Source: Mycobacterium stomatepiae (GTDB lineage Bacteria; Actinomycetota; Actinomycetes; Mycobacteriales; Mycobacteriaceae). Taken from it: 64,000 nucleotides of DNA. This document shows positions 26,203 through 36,018 of the stretch, one piece after another (position 1 is the stretch's first letter; the number at the start of each line of letters is the position of its first letter). Made by a program: the position numbers and the translations under genes. The DNA lies in NCBI RefSeq assembly GCF_010731715.1, contig NZ_AP022587.1, forward strand, positions 682,001 to 746,000. The letters are read 5' to 3'. The notes beneath the pieces are model-generated. The model ran no database searches. It was not told the origin of the DNA and saw nothing but the letters and a program-made list of their open reading frames with translations.

Positions 26203-28581
26203 GTGAGCCTGCAAACCCCGACAACCGCGCCCGAAGCACTCTCCGACGACGAACTCACGCTGATCGACAAGTATTGGCGCGCCGCCAACTACCTGTCGGT
26301 CGGGCAGATCTATCTGCTGGACAACCCCCTGCTCGCCGAGCCGCTGGCGGCCGGGCATGTCAAACCCCGGCTGCTGGGGCACTGGGGCACCACGCCGGGG
26401 CTCAACCTCATCTGCGCGCACCTGAACCGGATCATCCGCAATCGCGACGCCAGCGTCATCTACGTCACCGGACCGGGCCACGGCGGTCCGGGCCTGGTGG
26501 CCAACGCCTACCTCGAAGGCACCTACACCGAGGTGTACAGCGGTATCGGCGAGGACACCGAGGGCCTGCGCAAATTATTCCGCCAGTTCTCCTTCCCCGG
26601 CGGCATCCCGAGCCACGTTGCCGCCCAGACCCCGGGATCCATCCACGAAGGCGGCGAACTCGGCTACGCCCTGGTGCACGCGTACGGCGCGGCGTTCGAC
26701 AACCCCGACCTGGTGGTCGCCTGCGTGATCGGCGACGGCGAGGCAGAGACCGGACCGCTGGCGGCCGGCTGGCACTCGAACAAGTTCCTCAACCCGGCCG
26801 TCGACGGCGCGGTACTGCCGATCCTGCACCTCAACGGCTACAAGATCGCCAACCCGACCGTGCTGGCCCGTATCCCGGAAGCCGAACTCGAATCACTGTT
26901 GCGCGGCTACGGCTACCGGCCGATCACGGTCGCCGGTGACGACCCGGCGACCGTGCACCGCGAGCTGGCCGCCGCCCTCGACGACGCGTTCGACGACATT
27001 GCCGGCATCCAGCGTGCCGCGCGCCACGGTCAGCAGACCGATCGCCCGGTGTGGCCGATGATCGTGCTGCGCACGCCGAAGGGCTGGACCGGGCCCAAGG
27101 AAGTCGACGGCAAACACGTCGAGGGCACCTGGCGCTCCCATCAGGTACCGCTGGCCGAGACCCACGAGAACCCCGCGCACCGAGCACAACTGGAAGAGTG
27201 GCTGCGCGGCTATCGGCCCGACGAATTGTTCGACGAGCACGGCGCGCTGCGCCCGGAGCTGCGCGAGCTGGCGCCGAGGGGCCGGCGGCGGATGAGCGCC
27301 AACCCGCACGCCAACGGCGGCCTGCTGCTGCGCGACCTGGATCTGCCGGACTTCCGCGACTACGCCGTGCCGGTCGAGAAGCCGGGCGGATCCACCCACG
27401 AAGCCACCCGGGTGCTGGGAACCTTCCTGCGCGACGTCATCATCCGCAACCCCGACCGCTTCCGGCTGATGGGCCCCGACGAAACCGCCTCCAACCGGTT
27501 GTCGGCCGTCTTCGAGTCCACCGACAAGGTGTGGCTGTCGCGGACCGAACCCGACGACGATCACCTGGCGCCGGACGGACGCGTGATGGAGGTGCTCTCC
27601 GAGCACCTGTGCCAGGGCTGGCTGGAGGGCTACCTGCTGACCGGCCGGCACGGGCTGTTCAACTGCTACGAGGCGTTCGTACACATCGTCGACTCGATGC
27701 TCAACCAGCACGCCAAATGGTTGGCCACCAGCCGCGAGCTGCCCTGGCGGCGGCCGATCGCCTCGCTGAACTACCTGCTGAGCTCGCACGTCTGGCGCCA
27801 GGACCACAACGGCGCCTCGCACCAGGACCCCGGGTTCATCGACCTGGTCGCCAACAAGCGCGCCGAGATCGTGCGGGTCTACCTGCCGCCGGACGGCAAC
27901 ACGCTGCTGTCGGTGGCCGACCATTGCCTGCGCAGCCGCGACTACATCAACGTGATCGTCGCCGGCAAGCAACCCGCCCTGGCCTACCTCGACATGGACG
28001 ACGCGATCGCACACTGCACCCGCGGGCTGGGGATCTGGGAGTGGGCGAGCACCGCGACCGGTGAGCCCGACGTGGTGCTGGCGTGCGCCGGCGACATTCC
28101 GACGCTGGAGACGTTGGCCGCCGCCGATATCCTGCGCCGCGAGCTGCCCGACCTGGCAGTGCGGGTGGTCAACGTCGTCGACCTGATGCGCCTGCAGCCG
28201 GACTCCGAGCATCCACATGGGTTGCCGGACAATGAATTCGACGCGTTGTTCACCCGCGACAAGCCGGTCGTCTTCGCCTACCACGGGTATCCGTGGCTGA
28301 TCCATCGGCTCGCCTACCGCCGCAATAATCACGCGCACTTTCACGTCCGCGGTTTCAAGGAGCGCGGCACCACGACGACACCGTTCGACATGGTGATGCT
28401 CAACGATCTGGACCGCTTCCATTTGGTCATCGACGTCATCGACCGGGTGGATGGCCTGGCCGGCCGCGCGGCACTGCTGCGACAGCGCATGGTCGACGCG
28501 CGGCTCAATGCCCGCCGCTACACGCGCGAGCACGGGGAGGACGACCCGCAGATTGCGTACTGGACGTGGGAATCGATCTGA
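26203..28581 (+). CDS. xfp: Xylulose-5-phosphate/fructose-6-phosphate phosphoketolase
   Basis: Protein of 792 aa, the usual length for Xfp. Signature segments are [66 protein letters not shown] and the thiamine diphosphate motif [21 protein letters not shown]. The enzyme cleaves xylulose 5-phosphate or fructose 6-phosphate with phosphate to acetyl phosphate and an aldose phosphate, in the cytosol. It bypasses part of glycolysis. The start is the GTG at 26203. M. tuberculosis lacks this gene, but many environmental mycobacteria have it. No ackA or pta lies nearby. No lesions are seen. Confidence 0.96.
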   Translation: MSLQTPTTAPEALSDDELTLIDKYWRAANYLSVGQIYLLDNPLLAEPLAAGHVKPRLLGHWGTTPGLNLICAHLNRIIRNRDASVIYVTGPGHGGPGLVANAYLEGTYTEVYSGIGEDTEGLRKLFRQFSFPGGIPSHVAAQTPGSIHEGGELGYALVHAYGAAFDNPDLVVACVIGDGEAETGPLAAGWHSNKFLNPAVDGAVLPILHLNGYKIANPTVLARIPEAELESLLRGYGYRPITVAGDDPATVHRELAAALDDAFDDIAGIQRAARHGQQTDRPVWPMIVLRTPKGWTGPKEVDGKHVEGTWRSHQVPLAETHENPAHRAQLEEWLRGYRPDELFDEHGALRPELRELAPRGRRRMSANPHANGGLLLRDLDLPDFRDYAVPVEKPGGSTHEATRVLGTFLRDVIIRNPDRFRLMGPDETASNRLSAVFESTDKVWLSRTEPDDDHLAPDGRVMEVLSEHLCQGWLEGYLLTGRHGLFNCYEAFVHIVDSMLNQHAKWLATSRELPWRRPIASLNYLLSSHVWRQDHNGASHQDPGFIDLVANKRAEIVRVYLPPDGNTLLSVADHCLRSRDYINVIVAGKQPALAYLDMDDAIAHCTRGLGIWEWASTATGEPDVVLACAGDIPTLETLAAADILRRELPDLAVRVVNVVDLMRLQPDSEHPHGLPDNEFDALFTRDKPVVFAYHGYPWLIHRLAYRRNNHAHFHVRGFKERGTTTTPFDMVMLNDLDRFHLVIDVIDRVDGLAGRAALLRQRMVDARLNARRYTREHGEDDPQIAYWTWESI

Positions 28582-28618
28582 CCTGGGCCGCACTGGCGCG
28601 CAGGTAAACTCGGCGGCA

Positions 28619-29386
28619 ATGTCTGAGCACGCCGCCTTCGAAACTGTCGACCTCCACCCGGTGGTCTCACAGCTGTCGGCGCTGCACCGGCTGCGGCTGT
28701 ACTCCGACATCGCCGTGGTGGTCACCGTACTGGTGCTGACGAACCTGATCGCACACTTCACCACGCCGTGGGCGAGCGTCGCTACGGTGCCGGTGGCCGC
28801 CGTCGGGTTGGTGGTGTTGATGCGCGCCACCGGTCTGGACTGGGTCGACCTGGGCCTGGGCCGTGAGCATTGGCGATCCGGGCTGGGCTATGCGCTCGCC
28901 GCAGTGGCCGTCGTGGCGTCGGTGATCACGGTCGGCGTGCTGCTGCCGATGACGCGGCCGATGTTCCTGAACAACCACTACGCGACGGTATCGGGCGCGC
29001 TGATCGCCTCGATGGTGATCATTCCGCTGCAAACGGTGATCCCCGAGGAGCTGGCCTTCCGGGGCGTGCTGCACGGCGCGCTGCATCGGGCCTGGGGGTT
29101 TCGCGGGGTCGCGCTCGTCGGCTCGCTGCTGTTCGGTCTGTGGCACGTCGCCACCTCGCTGGGGCTGACCAGCAGCAACGTCGGCTTCACCCGGCTGTTC
29201 GGCGGCGGGTTCCTCGGGATGGCCGCCGGGGTGATCGTGGCGGTGCTGGCGACGGGCAGCGCGGGCTTCGTGTTCAGCTGGCTTCGCCGGCGCAGCGGCA
29301 GCCTGATCGCGCCGATCGCGCTGCACTGGTCGCTGAACGGACTGGGCGCGCTGGCCGCTGCGCTGGTCTGGCACCTGTCGGCCTGA
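28619..29386 (+). CDS. CPBP-family intramembrane metalloprotease (Rv1863c type)
   Basis: Protein of 255 aa with about seven membrane segments, matching the 256-aa Rv1863c. The CAAX/CPBP protease motifs are present: EELAFRGVLHGALHRA (EExxxR, near residue 142), FGLWHVATS (FxxxH, near 173) and the final HWSLNG near 240. The family includes type II CAAX prenyl endopeptidases and bacteriocin-immunity proteins. The substrate here is unknown. It converges on adhA, with stops 6 bp apart. Confidence 0.85.
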   Translation: MSEHAAFETVDLHPVVSQLSALHRLRLYSDIAVVVTVLVLTNLIAHFTTPWASVATVPVAAVGLVVLMRATGLDWVDLGLGREHWRSGLGYALAAVAVVASVITVGVLLPMTRPMFLNNHYATVSGALIASMVIIPLQTVIPEELAFRGVLHGALHRAWGFRGVALVGSLLFGLWHVATSLGLTSSNVGFTRLFGGGFLGMAAGVIVAVLATGSAGFVFSWLRRRSGSLIAPIALHWSLNGLGALAAALVWHLSA

Positions 29387-29392
29387 GCCGCA

Positions 29393-30409
29393 CTACACCA
29401 GCAGCACCGCAGCCCCCGCGATGCGGCCGGCGGCCAGATCGGCCAGCGCCCGATCCGCCCCATCGAGTGGATACTGCGGCGTCGTCACCTCGATGCGATG
29501 GCGACCCGCGAAGTCGAGAAACTCCCGCGCGTCGGCCCGGGTGTTCGACGTGACCGAGCGAATCTGGCGCTCCTGGAAGAGATGTCGCTGGTAGTTCAGC
29601 ACCGGGATATCCGACAGATGAATCCCGGCGATGGCCAGGGTGCCGCCGCGGTCCAGCGCCTCGCACGCCGGCAGCACCAGATCGCCGACCGGGGCGAACA
29701 GGATCGCGGCGTCCAGCGGCACCGGCGGCTGATCCGCGGCCCCCTGAGCCGAGGCCGCGCCCAGCTGCAGCGCCAGCTCGCGGGCCTGCGCGCCGCGGGT
29801 CATCACGTGCAATTCGGCGCCCTGCGCCAGAGCGACCTGCGCGGTGATGTGCGCACTGCCGCCGAAGCCGTAGATGCCCAGCCGGCCGCCCGGCGGTAGC
29901 TGCGCCCGCAGCAGCGAGCGGTAACCGATGATGCCGGCGCACAACAGCGGTGCCAGCTCGCTGTCGCTGTAGCCGCTCGGCAGATGGTGTGCGAAAGCCG
30001 CTGGGACGGTGGCAAATTCGGCGTATCCGCCGTCGGCGTCCCAGCCGGTGTAGCGCGATTGGGGGCAGAGGTTTTCGTCACCGCGCAGGCAGTACTTGCA
30101 CACTCCGCAGGTGTGGCGTAGCCAGGCGATGCCGACCCGGTCCCCCACGCTGAACCCGTCGCCGGCCTCTGAGCCGACCTCGATGACTTCGCCGACGACC
30201 TCGTGGCCGGGGGTGACGTGCTCGCGGTGCACCGGCAGGTCGCCCTCGGTGACATGCAGGTCGGTGCGGCACACACCGCAGGCGCGCACGGCCACCAGCA
30301 GCTCGGACGGCTCCGGCCGCGGCACCTCGGCGGTGACCCGCTGCAGCGGATCGGTGTCCATCGGACCGGGCCGACGCACCCGCCACACGTTCATGGTCAC
30401 CGACGCCAT
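29393..30409 (-). CDS. adhA: Zinc-dependent alcohol dehydrogenase AdhA
   Basis: Protein of 338 aa, near the 346 aa of Rv1862. It is a medium-chain dehydrogenase. The catalytic zinc is bound by Cys in [10 protein letters not shown] and by His in [10 protein letters not shown]. The structural zinc site is the four cysteines of [15 protein letters not shown]. The Rossmann NAD motif is [10 protein letters not shown] near residue 180. It oxidises alcohols to aldehydes with NAD(P)+. The start is the ATG at 30407-30409. It is followed by the convergent CPBP gene and preceded by the GlsB/YeaQ-type gene on the same strand. Confidence 0.93.
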   Translation of the reverse strand: MASVTMNVWRVRRPGPMDTDPLQRVTAEVPRPEPSELLVAVRACGVCRTDLHVTEGDLPVHREHVTPGHEVVGEVIEVGSEAGDGFSVGDRVGIAWLRHTCGVCKYCLRGDENLCPQSRYTGWDADGGYAEFATVPAAFAHHLPSGYSDSELAPLLCAGIIGYRSLLRAQLPPGGRLGIYGFGGSAHITAQVALAQGAELHVMTRGAQARELALQLGAASAQGAADQPPVPLDAAILFAPVGDLVLPACEALDRGGTLAIAGIHLSDIPVLNYQRHLFQERQIRSVTSNTRADAREFLDFAGRHRIEVTTPQYPLDGADRALADLAAGRIAGAAVLLV

Positions 30410-30459
30410 CGCCCAATCATGCCGCTACTGGCCGGCGATCCGCGCGGGTACAAAGACCC

Positions 30460-30738
30460 CTACAAGGTCTTGGTGCGGGAGGCGGCGAACTTGTAGATCA
30501 ACAACAGGATCACCGCGCCAACCAACGCACCGAGGAACGAGTGCTGAATCGGCGGGGTGACCGTGAACTGGTGCGGTGGGAAAACCACGCTTCCGAGCGT
30601 GCCACCGACATACGAGCCGACGATGCCGAGCAGCGCGGTCGCGACCCAGCCCATCGGCTGCTTGCCCGGCACCAACAGACGCGCAACCAGGCCGACGATC
30701 AGACCCAAGACAATTAGCCAGATGATGTGCAGAATCAC
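30460..30738 (-). CDS. GlsB/YeaQ/YmgE family membrane protein (Rv1861 type)
   Basis: Protein of 92 aa with three hydrophobic helices: LHIIWLIVLGLIVGLVARLLV, GWVATALLGIVGSYVGGTLG and a final LGALVGAVILLLIYKFA. The family pattern of Gly/Ala-rich helices with PGKQPMGW between the first two is clear. The start is a GTG at 30736-30738 preceded by AAGGAG. Members are small inner-membrane proteins, often stress-induced and without a defined activity; 'transglycosylase-associated' is a legacy name. It sits 50 bp upstream of adhA on the same strand. A shorter relative lies just upstream at 30810-31001. Confidence 0.86.
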   Translation of the reverse strand: MILHIIWLIVLGLIVGLVARLLVPGKQPMGWVATALLGIVGSYVGGTLGSVVFPPHQFTVTPPIQHSFLGALVGAVILLLIYKFAASRTKTL

Positions 30739-30809
30739 GACCGGCTCCTTCGATTTAGCCGACAGAGGGGACCTGGGACGTATACCCCGCGGAGGCCGGC
30801 TAAACCCGC

Positions 30810-31001
30810 TCAGCGCTTGCGGACCATGCCCACGATCCAGAGCAGGATCACCGACCCCAACAGCGCGGTGAAGAAGGTGAACCATTTACGGCCGTGTTCG
30901 ACGTCGACGTGCAGCAAGATGCCGGCGCCGCCGCCTTTCACGATCTTTCCCGCGATCCAACCGGCGAATCCGCCGATGACCAGGTAGGCGAGCCAACTCA
31001 C
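30810..31001 (-). CDS. Very short GlsB/YeaQ-like membrane protein, probably internally deleted
   Basis: About 63 aa from a GTG at 30999-31001; an in-frame ATG at 31052 gives 80 aa. The first helix WLAYLVIGGFAGWIAGKIVKGGGAGILL is that of the YeaQ/YmgE family. It then joins directly to a VEHGRKWFTFFTALLGSVILLWIVGMVRKR tail. The middle glycine-rich helix present in full members of about 90 aa is absent, so roughly 25 residues seem lost in frame. The protein would span the membrane twice instead of three times. Whether it is functional is unknown. Confidence 0.6.
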   Translation of the reverse strand: MSWLAYLVIGGFAGWIAGKIVKGGGAGILLHVDVEHGRKWFTFFTALLGSVILLWIVGMVRKR

Positions 31002-31070
31002 GGCCGTCGGCGGGGAAAGGGCCAGGTACTGCGAAGCTGCTATGACGCGCATGCGGTCTCGCGTTGCCGG

Positions 31071-32069
31071 TCAGGCGGGGAGTGTCTGCTGCGGCGTGGG
31101 GCTCGGGGTCGGGGTGACCTCGCTCGCGGGTGCCTGGCTCGGCGCTGCCGGCGCGGGTGCGCCCGGTGCCGGAGCCGGAGTGGCCGGAGCTCCCGGAGCC
31201 GGCGCCACTGCACCCGGCGCGGCGAACGGCAGAATCGACTCGGCCAGCGCCTTGGCTCCGACCTTGTCTACCGGGTTGTTGCCGGTGCCCAGCCAGACCA
31301 CAAACCAGCGCTGCGGCGGCCCGGCCGCGGCGGCATTGGGGGCACTGACGACACCGGTCCAGATCTGCCCGTTCGGCTTGCTCGGGTCGCTGAACTTGAC
31401 CTCGTAGAACGACGAACTTCCGGTGATGCCGTTCGCGCCGGTGAGCGGGCCGGATTCCTGATTGATCCGGGTGCCCGGATACGGCATGAAGAACTCACCC
31501 ATGTCCGAGCCCAGCCGTACGGCGGCCTTGCCGTCGTTGGCTTCGGCACTGGCATAGAGCTTTTGGTCCAGGCGACCCATCACGATGCGGGTGTCATTGG
31601 CGACCGGCGCCGGCTGTCCGGGCGCCGGCGGCGGACCGATCATCTTGCTGAGCAACGCCGAGCCGTAGTCGAGATGCGAGGCATCCGACTCGGCCCAGCC
31701 GCCGGGAAGCAGGTAGCTGAATCCGCCCACCACATTAGTGATCCGCGCCAAGTTCGGGTCGACGGGCGGTGGCGGGGCAGGCGCGTTCGGGTCGACCGGC
31801 GGTGGCGGCGGCGGTACCGGCGCGTTCGGGTCGCCCGCCGCCGGTTGTCCGGCGGGTGCCGGAGCGGCCGGCGCCGCGGTCGTCGGAGCGGGTGCGCCGG
31901 CCGGAACCGGCGCGGTGGTCGTTGCCGGAACCGGAGTCGGGACCTCGGGATCGGCATTCGCGGGGGCCGGCAACCCGAAGGTGATGGCACTGGCACTGGT
32001 CACCGTGGCGATCGCCAGCGTTGTCCACAAACCCTTGCGACGTTGCGAGTTTGAGTCCACCTGATCCAT
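31071..32069 (-). CDS. apa: Secreted Ala/Pro-rich mannoprotein Apa (fibronectin attachment protein)
   Basis: Protein of 332 aa. Residues 1-39 are a signal peptide ([20 protein letters not shown], cleavage ANA-DPEVP). Residues 40-105 are Pro/Ala/Thr-rich with VDPNAPxPPPP repeats, likely O-mannosylation sites. The central globular domain starts at [22 protein letters not shown]. It contains [16 protein letters not shown], which carries the RWFV fibronectin-binding motif described for mycobacterial FAP. The C-terminal 45 residues are again Ala/Pro-rich. Apa is secreted and surface-associated, binds fibronectin and lung surfactant protein A, and is a major antigen. It is next to modC as in M. tuberculosis, hence the alternative name modD, but it has no role in molybdate uptake. 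Confidence 0.96.
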   Translation of the reverse strand: MDQVDSNSQRRKGLWTTLAIATVTSASAITFGLPAPANADPEVPTPVPATTTAPVPAGAPAPTTAAPAAPAPAGQPAAGDPNAPVPPPPPPVDPNAPAPPPPVDPNLARITNVVGGFSYLLPGGWAESDASHLDYGSALLSKMIGPPPAPGQPAPVANDTRIVMGRLDQKLYASAEANDGKAAVRLGSDMGEFFMPYPGTRINQESGPLTGANGITGSSSFYEVKFSDPSKPNGQIWTGVVSAPNAAAAGPPQRWFVVWLGTGNNPVDKVGAKALAESILPFAAPGAVAPAPGAPATPAPAPGAPAPAAPSQAPASEVTPTPSPTPQQTLPA

Positions 32070-32177
32070 GGCGACGAACCTACCGTGTTACCGCTGTGAC
32101 GCAAGGGTGCCGTGCTGGCGATGCGAGGCGGTTTTCGCGATGTTGCCGGAGCGCAACCTGCTCCAAGTCTGCGCAGA

Positions 32178-33310
32178 TCACCGCCGGTTGGCGCGTCGCG
32201 ACGCGGCCGGATACAGCGCCACCTCAAGCGCCTTGACCGAAAACCAGACCCGGTCTCCGGGTGTCAGCCGCAACTCGGCGGCGGCGTCGACGGTGATCTC
32301 GGCGGCCAGTCCAGGAGCGCCGTCGGGCTGCTCCTGGCCGCGCACCACGACCGCGGGTCCGCGAATGTCCAACTCCGACACGGTGAGTTCGGCGCAGTTG
32401 CGGGGACTGCCGTGCGGCAGGTCGCGGTACACGGCCACCGCGGTCGGCGGGAACACTGCGATCGCGTCCTGCCCATCGGCCAGCACGGCGCCCAGCCGCT
32501 CGGCGGGCAGCCCGTACCAGTGGGCCCCGGTGCTGGTGTGCAACGAGCCGTCCGGCGCGATCGTCCCGTTGACCAGGTTGACGCCGGCGATGCGGGCACC
32601 GAAATGGCTGCGCGGTGCGGTGAGTACTTCGGGCACCCGGCCGACCTCGGAGATCGTGCCGCCCTCGAGCACCAGCGCCCGATCGGCCAGGGTGAAGACG
32701 TCGAGCAGATCGTGGGTGATCAGGACGACCGCGCAGCCGCTGCGGGCGACCGCGGCGCGTAACACGGCCCGGATGGCCGCGGCGGCCCCGACGTCGAGGC
32801 CGGTCAGCGGTTCGTCGAGCAGCAGTACATCTGGTTCGGCGGCGAGCGCCCGCGCGATTGCCACCCGCTGGGCCTGGCCGCCGGACAGTTGAGCGGTTTG
32901 CGGTCGGCGAGCTGCTCGGCGTCCACCTCGCGCAGCCAGCGCAGGGCGGTCTGCTTCTCCTTGCCGCGCGCCGAGCCGAAAGGGCCCGGCCTTTTCTGAC
33001 GGCTGCGCGGCCCGAACGCCACATTGGCGGCGACACTCAGGTGCGGGAACAGCAGCGGGTCCTGTAACAGCCGCCCGACCCGGCGGTCATGCGTCGGCAC
33101 GTCGACCCCGGCGGACGTGTCGGTCAACACCCGATCCCCCAACCGCACCACTCCCTCGTCGGGTCGCACCAGCCCCGCGATCACGTGCAAGGCGGTCGAC
33201 TTACCCGCGCCGTTGGGCCCTATCATGGCCAGCACCTCGCCGGGAGCCACCGAAAACTCGACATCTACCTGGCGGTCGGCGACGACCGCGCAAAGCTGCA
33301 GCTCGCTCAC
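32178..33310 (-). pseudogene. modC: Frameshifted molybdate ABC transporter ATPase ModC
   Basis: Starting at a GTG at 33308-33310, the N-terminal ATPase half has Walker [14 protein letters not shown] and the Q-loop [12 protein letters not shown]. The frame is then lost near 32893, just before the ABC signature. [32 protein letters not shown], including Walker B, and the C-terminal molybdate-binding TOBE-like domain continue in the next frame to 32178. The length of 1133 nt is one short of 378 codons, so a single base is missing (CCGCTCAACTG). ModC powers molybdate import through ModB. As sequenced the product ends shortly after the lesion. A sequencing error is possible. Confidence 0.85.
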
Positions 33311-34111
33311 TTGCCGGTACCTCGCGTCCGTTGCGGTCAGCCGGCCAGCACCCAGCCCGAGCACCACCACGGCGGCCACCGCCACGAGCAGAACCGACAG
33401 CGCCACGGCCGCATTCGCGTCGGTGACCCGTTGCAGGTAGATCTCCAGCGGCAGGGTGCGGGTGACCCCTTCCCTCGAGCCCGCGAAGGTCAGTGTCGCG
33501 CCGAACTCCCCCAACGAACGGGCGAAGGCCAGCACCGCGCCCGACATCAAACCCGGCAGCAGCAGCGGCAGGGTGACCCGCCACCACACCGTGCTCGGCC
33601 GAGCCCCGAGCGTCGCGGCGACCACCTCATAGTCGGATCGCGCCGTGCGGGCCGCGCCCTCTAGCGAGATCACCAGAAACGGCAGCGACACAAACGTCTG
33701 CGCCAGCACCACGGCGGTGGTGCTGAAGGCGATGCTGATCCCCGCCGCCTCCAGGTAATGGCCGATCAATCCGAGCCGGCCGAATGCGTAGAGCAACGCG
33801 ATGCCGCCCACCACCGGCGGCAGCACCAGCGGCAGCAGGATCAGCGGCCGCAGCAGTCGGACCGGTCGCGCCGTGCTGCGGGCCAGCACCAGCGCCATCG
33901 GCACGCCCAGTAGCACGCACAGGGCCGTGCTCGCCGCAGCGGTCTTGAGGCTGAGCAACAGCGCCGTCTTGGACGACGAACTGGTGATCAACGACCAGAA
34001 ATTCGGCCAGTCGACCTTGATCGCGATCGCCAGCAGCGGTAACAGCACGAACGCGGCCCCGACGGAAGCAGGGACGTACACCCATCGGGGCAGGGTCGTG
34101 GGCGGACGCAC
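33311..34111 (-). CDS. modB: Molybdate ABC transporter permease ModB, without its own stop codon
   Basis: 267 codons from the ATG at 34111 to the modC GTG. Five to six membrane helices are seen. The EAA-type cytoplasmic loop ([19 protein letters not shown], followed by LPLLLPG) is the ATPase docking motif of binding-protein-dependent permeases. M. tuberculosis ModB stops at residue 264 after TDTR. Here TDAR is followed by TAC (Tyr) and the frame continues into modC, so translation could give a ModB-ModC fusion. modA lies 2 bp upstream on the same strand. With modC out of frame, the transporter may be inactive. Confidence 0.88.
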
Positions 34112-34113
34112 GG

Positions 34114-34902
34114 TCAGGGTTTTGCGAAGCCCGACTGGGCCAGGATCTTCTGGCCTGTATCGGAGGTCACCAGGGTCACGAACTTCTGCGCCGTCGCCGC
34201 CTGGGGCGCCTTCTTCAATACGCCGATGGGGTAGACGTTGACCGCGCCGGCGGCCTCGGGAAAGTTGACCGATGCCACCTTGCCTTTGGCGTACTTCGCG
34301 TCTGTCACGTAGACGAGCGCGGCATCGGCCTGGCCGGTGGCGACCTTGTTGAGGACGTCGCTGACGCTGGGTTCCTCACTGACCGGGTTGAGGTGCACCC
34401 CGGCGCTGTTCTCGATGCGCTGGGTCGCCGCCCCGCACGGCACCGGCTTCTGGCAGATGACCACGCTGACGCCCGGCTTGGCCAGATCGGCGAAGGAGGC
34501 GACGTTGCGCGGATTGCCCGGCGCCGTGACGATGACCAGCGTGTTAGCGGCGAAATTGGTTGGTTCCCCGGCCAGCAGCCCGGCCTTGACGACGGTATCC
34601 ATCTGCGCGGTGTCCGCCGACGCGAAGACGTCGGCACTCGCCCCCTGGGTCAACTGCGTCGCGAGTTCGGAGGAACCCGCGAAGTCGAACTCGACACCGC
34701 TGCCGGGGTTGTCGGCCTTGAACTGCTGACTGAGCTGGGTGAACGCCGGCTTGAGCGAGGCCGCGGCGAACACCACGATCGAGCCCGACGGCGCCGACGA
34801 CTGACCGGGTGATGACGACGGCGGCGGATTCGAGCCGCACGCCACGAGACCCGCGACGAGCATCGTGGACGCCAATCCGGTCAGAACCACGATCCGACGC
34901 AT
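34114..34902 (-). CDS. modA: Molybdate-binding lipoprotein ModA
   Basis: Protein of 262 aa. A lipoprotein signal peptide ends in the lipobox GLVAC, with Cys22 as the lipidated residue, followed by a Ser/Pro-rich linker. The periplasmic-binding-protein fold begins [20 protein letters not shown]. The ligand-contacting segments [24 protein letters not shown] and [10 protein letters not shown] are typical of ModA. It captures molybdate outside the membrane for ModBC. It is the first gene of modABC. The ATG at 34902 is about 210 bp from the divergent SDR gene. Confidence 0.94.
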   Translation of the reverse strand: MRRIVVLTGLASTMLVAGLVACGSNPPPSSSPGQSSAPSGSIVVFAAASLKPAFTQLSQQFKADNPGSGVEFDFAGSSELATQLTQGASADVFASADTAQMDTVVKAGLLAGEPTNFAANTLVIVTAPGNPRNVASFADLAKPGVSVVICQKPVPCGAATQRIENSAGVHLNPVSEEPSVSDVLNKVATGQADAALVYVTDAKYAKGKVASVNFPEAAGAVNVYPIGVLKKAPQAATAQKFVTLVTSDTGQKILAQSGFAKP

Positions 34903-35114
34903 GGTCAGACCCTAGCTTGCGCACGGTTAAGCAGTGACGTCCAAAGAGTTATCGAAAATTGTCTGCGCGTCGCGGCGTCCTTAGTTTCCCCTTAGAGCTA
35001 CTGTCCAGTAACATCGACGGCGATCGATGCCATACGCGTTGAGATCCCAGGCAACGGTTCGGTGGCGTGCCGCTATCGGAAGCACCTGGGTTCAACGTTG
35101 AACACGAGGAGGTC

Positions 35115-35792
35115 ATGGCAGTGGAGGTGCTGGTCACCGGCGGCGACACGGATCTGGGGCGGACAGTAGCCGAGGGATTTCGCGATGACGGTCACAAGGT
35201 GACCCTCGTGGGTGCCCGACGCAGTGACCTCGAGGTCGCCGCCAAAGAGCTGGACGTCGACGCCATCATCTGCGATACTGCCGATCCCGCCAGCCTCGAA
35301 GAGGCTCGTGGGTTGTTCCCCCACCACCTCGACACCATCGTCAACGTGCCCGACAGCGGCTGGGACGACGGCGACCCGCGCACCTATTCGCTGTCCGACA
35401 CCGCCGCGGTGTGGCGCAGCTCCCTCGAGGCGACCGTGCTATCGGCAGTGCTGACGGTGCAAACCGTCGGCGACCACCTGCGCTCCGGCGGCTCGATCAT
35501 CAGCGTCGTGCCGGAGAACCCGCCCGCGGCCAGCGTCGACGCCGCCATCAAGGCCACGCTGTCGAGCTGGATCACCGGACAGGCCGGCATTTTCGGCACC
35601 CGCGGGATCACGGTCAACGCCGTGGCGGCCGGGCGCAGCGCCCAGGCGGGGTACGAAGGTCTTTCGCGCACAATGCCTTCCATCGCCGACGAGGTCGCCC
35701 GGTTGGCGTTGTTCCTGACCACTCCGGCGGCCCGCCACATCACCGGCCAGACACTGCACGTCAGCCACGGCGCCCTGGCGCGTTTCGCCTAG
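35115..35792 (+). CDS. Short-chain dehydrogenase-like protein (Rv1856c type)
   Basis: Protein of 225 aa, exactly the length of Rv1856c. The N-terminal nucleotide-binding loop reads LVTGGDTDLGRTVAEGF, a variant of TGxxxGxG. No YxxxK catalytic motif is visible where expected (the region reads AAIKATLSSWITGQAG). It is therefore an atypical SDR that may bind NAD(P) without standard catalysis. The ATG at 35115 follows GAGGAGG. A perfect palindrome, TTCAACGTTGAA, lies at 35091-35102, 12 bp before the start. It is divergent from modA. Rv1855c, which follows in M. tuberculosis, is absent here. Confidence 0.82.
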   Translation: MAVEVLVTGGDTDLGRTVAEGFRDDGHKVTLVGARRSDLEVAAKELDVDAIICDTADPASLEEARGLFPHHLDTIVNVPDSGWDDGDPRTYSLSDTAAVWRSSLEATVLSAVLTVQTVGDHLRSGGSIISVVPENPPAASVDAAIKATLSSWITGQAGIFGTRGITVNAVAAGRSAQAGYEGLSRTMPSIADEVARLALFLTTPAARHITGQTLHVSHGALARFA

Positions 35793-35909
35793 AGCGTGGC
35801 GCGCACCGCCGCCGAGGCATTGCGGTCTCAGCTCGCCATGTAACCGTGGTCGCATTCGGCGTCGGACATGACGCGAATCACGTTGGCACGACCAACGACA
35901 ACAGGCCGG

Positions 35910-35972
35910 TGTGGTTGATTGCACAGGCTTACTATCTGGGTTTCGACGCGGCGGGGTGACTACCGTTATAGC
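35910..35972 (+). promoter_or_regulatory. CRP-like site and -10 element upstream of ndh
   Basis: TGTGGTTGATTGCACA at 35910-35925 fits the CRP pattern TGTGA-N6-TCACA with 4 of 5 matches in each half and correct spacing. A TATAGC -10 element lies at 35967-35972. If transcription starts about 7 nt later, the site is centred close to -61.5, a classical activator position. M. smegmatis ndh is reported to be controlled by a Crp protein. The site is predicted from sequence only. Confidence 0.5.
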
Positions 35973-36018
35973 TAACTGTCACCGCGCAAACGAAGCCCCA
36001 TCAGGAGCATCCGAAGTA

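Noticed and set aside
26893..28830. 645-codon open frame antisense to the phosphoketolase
   Set aside because: Shadow of xfp; no ribosome-binding site or motif.
35091..35102. Perfect palindrome TTCAACGTTGAA as an operator
   Set aside because: A 12-bp palindrome near a start codon can arise by chance and no regulator family with this site was recognised; noted only in the gene entry.
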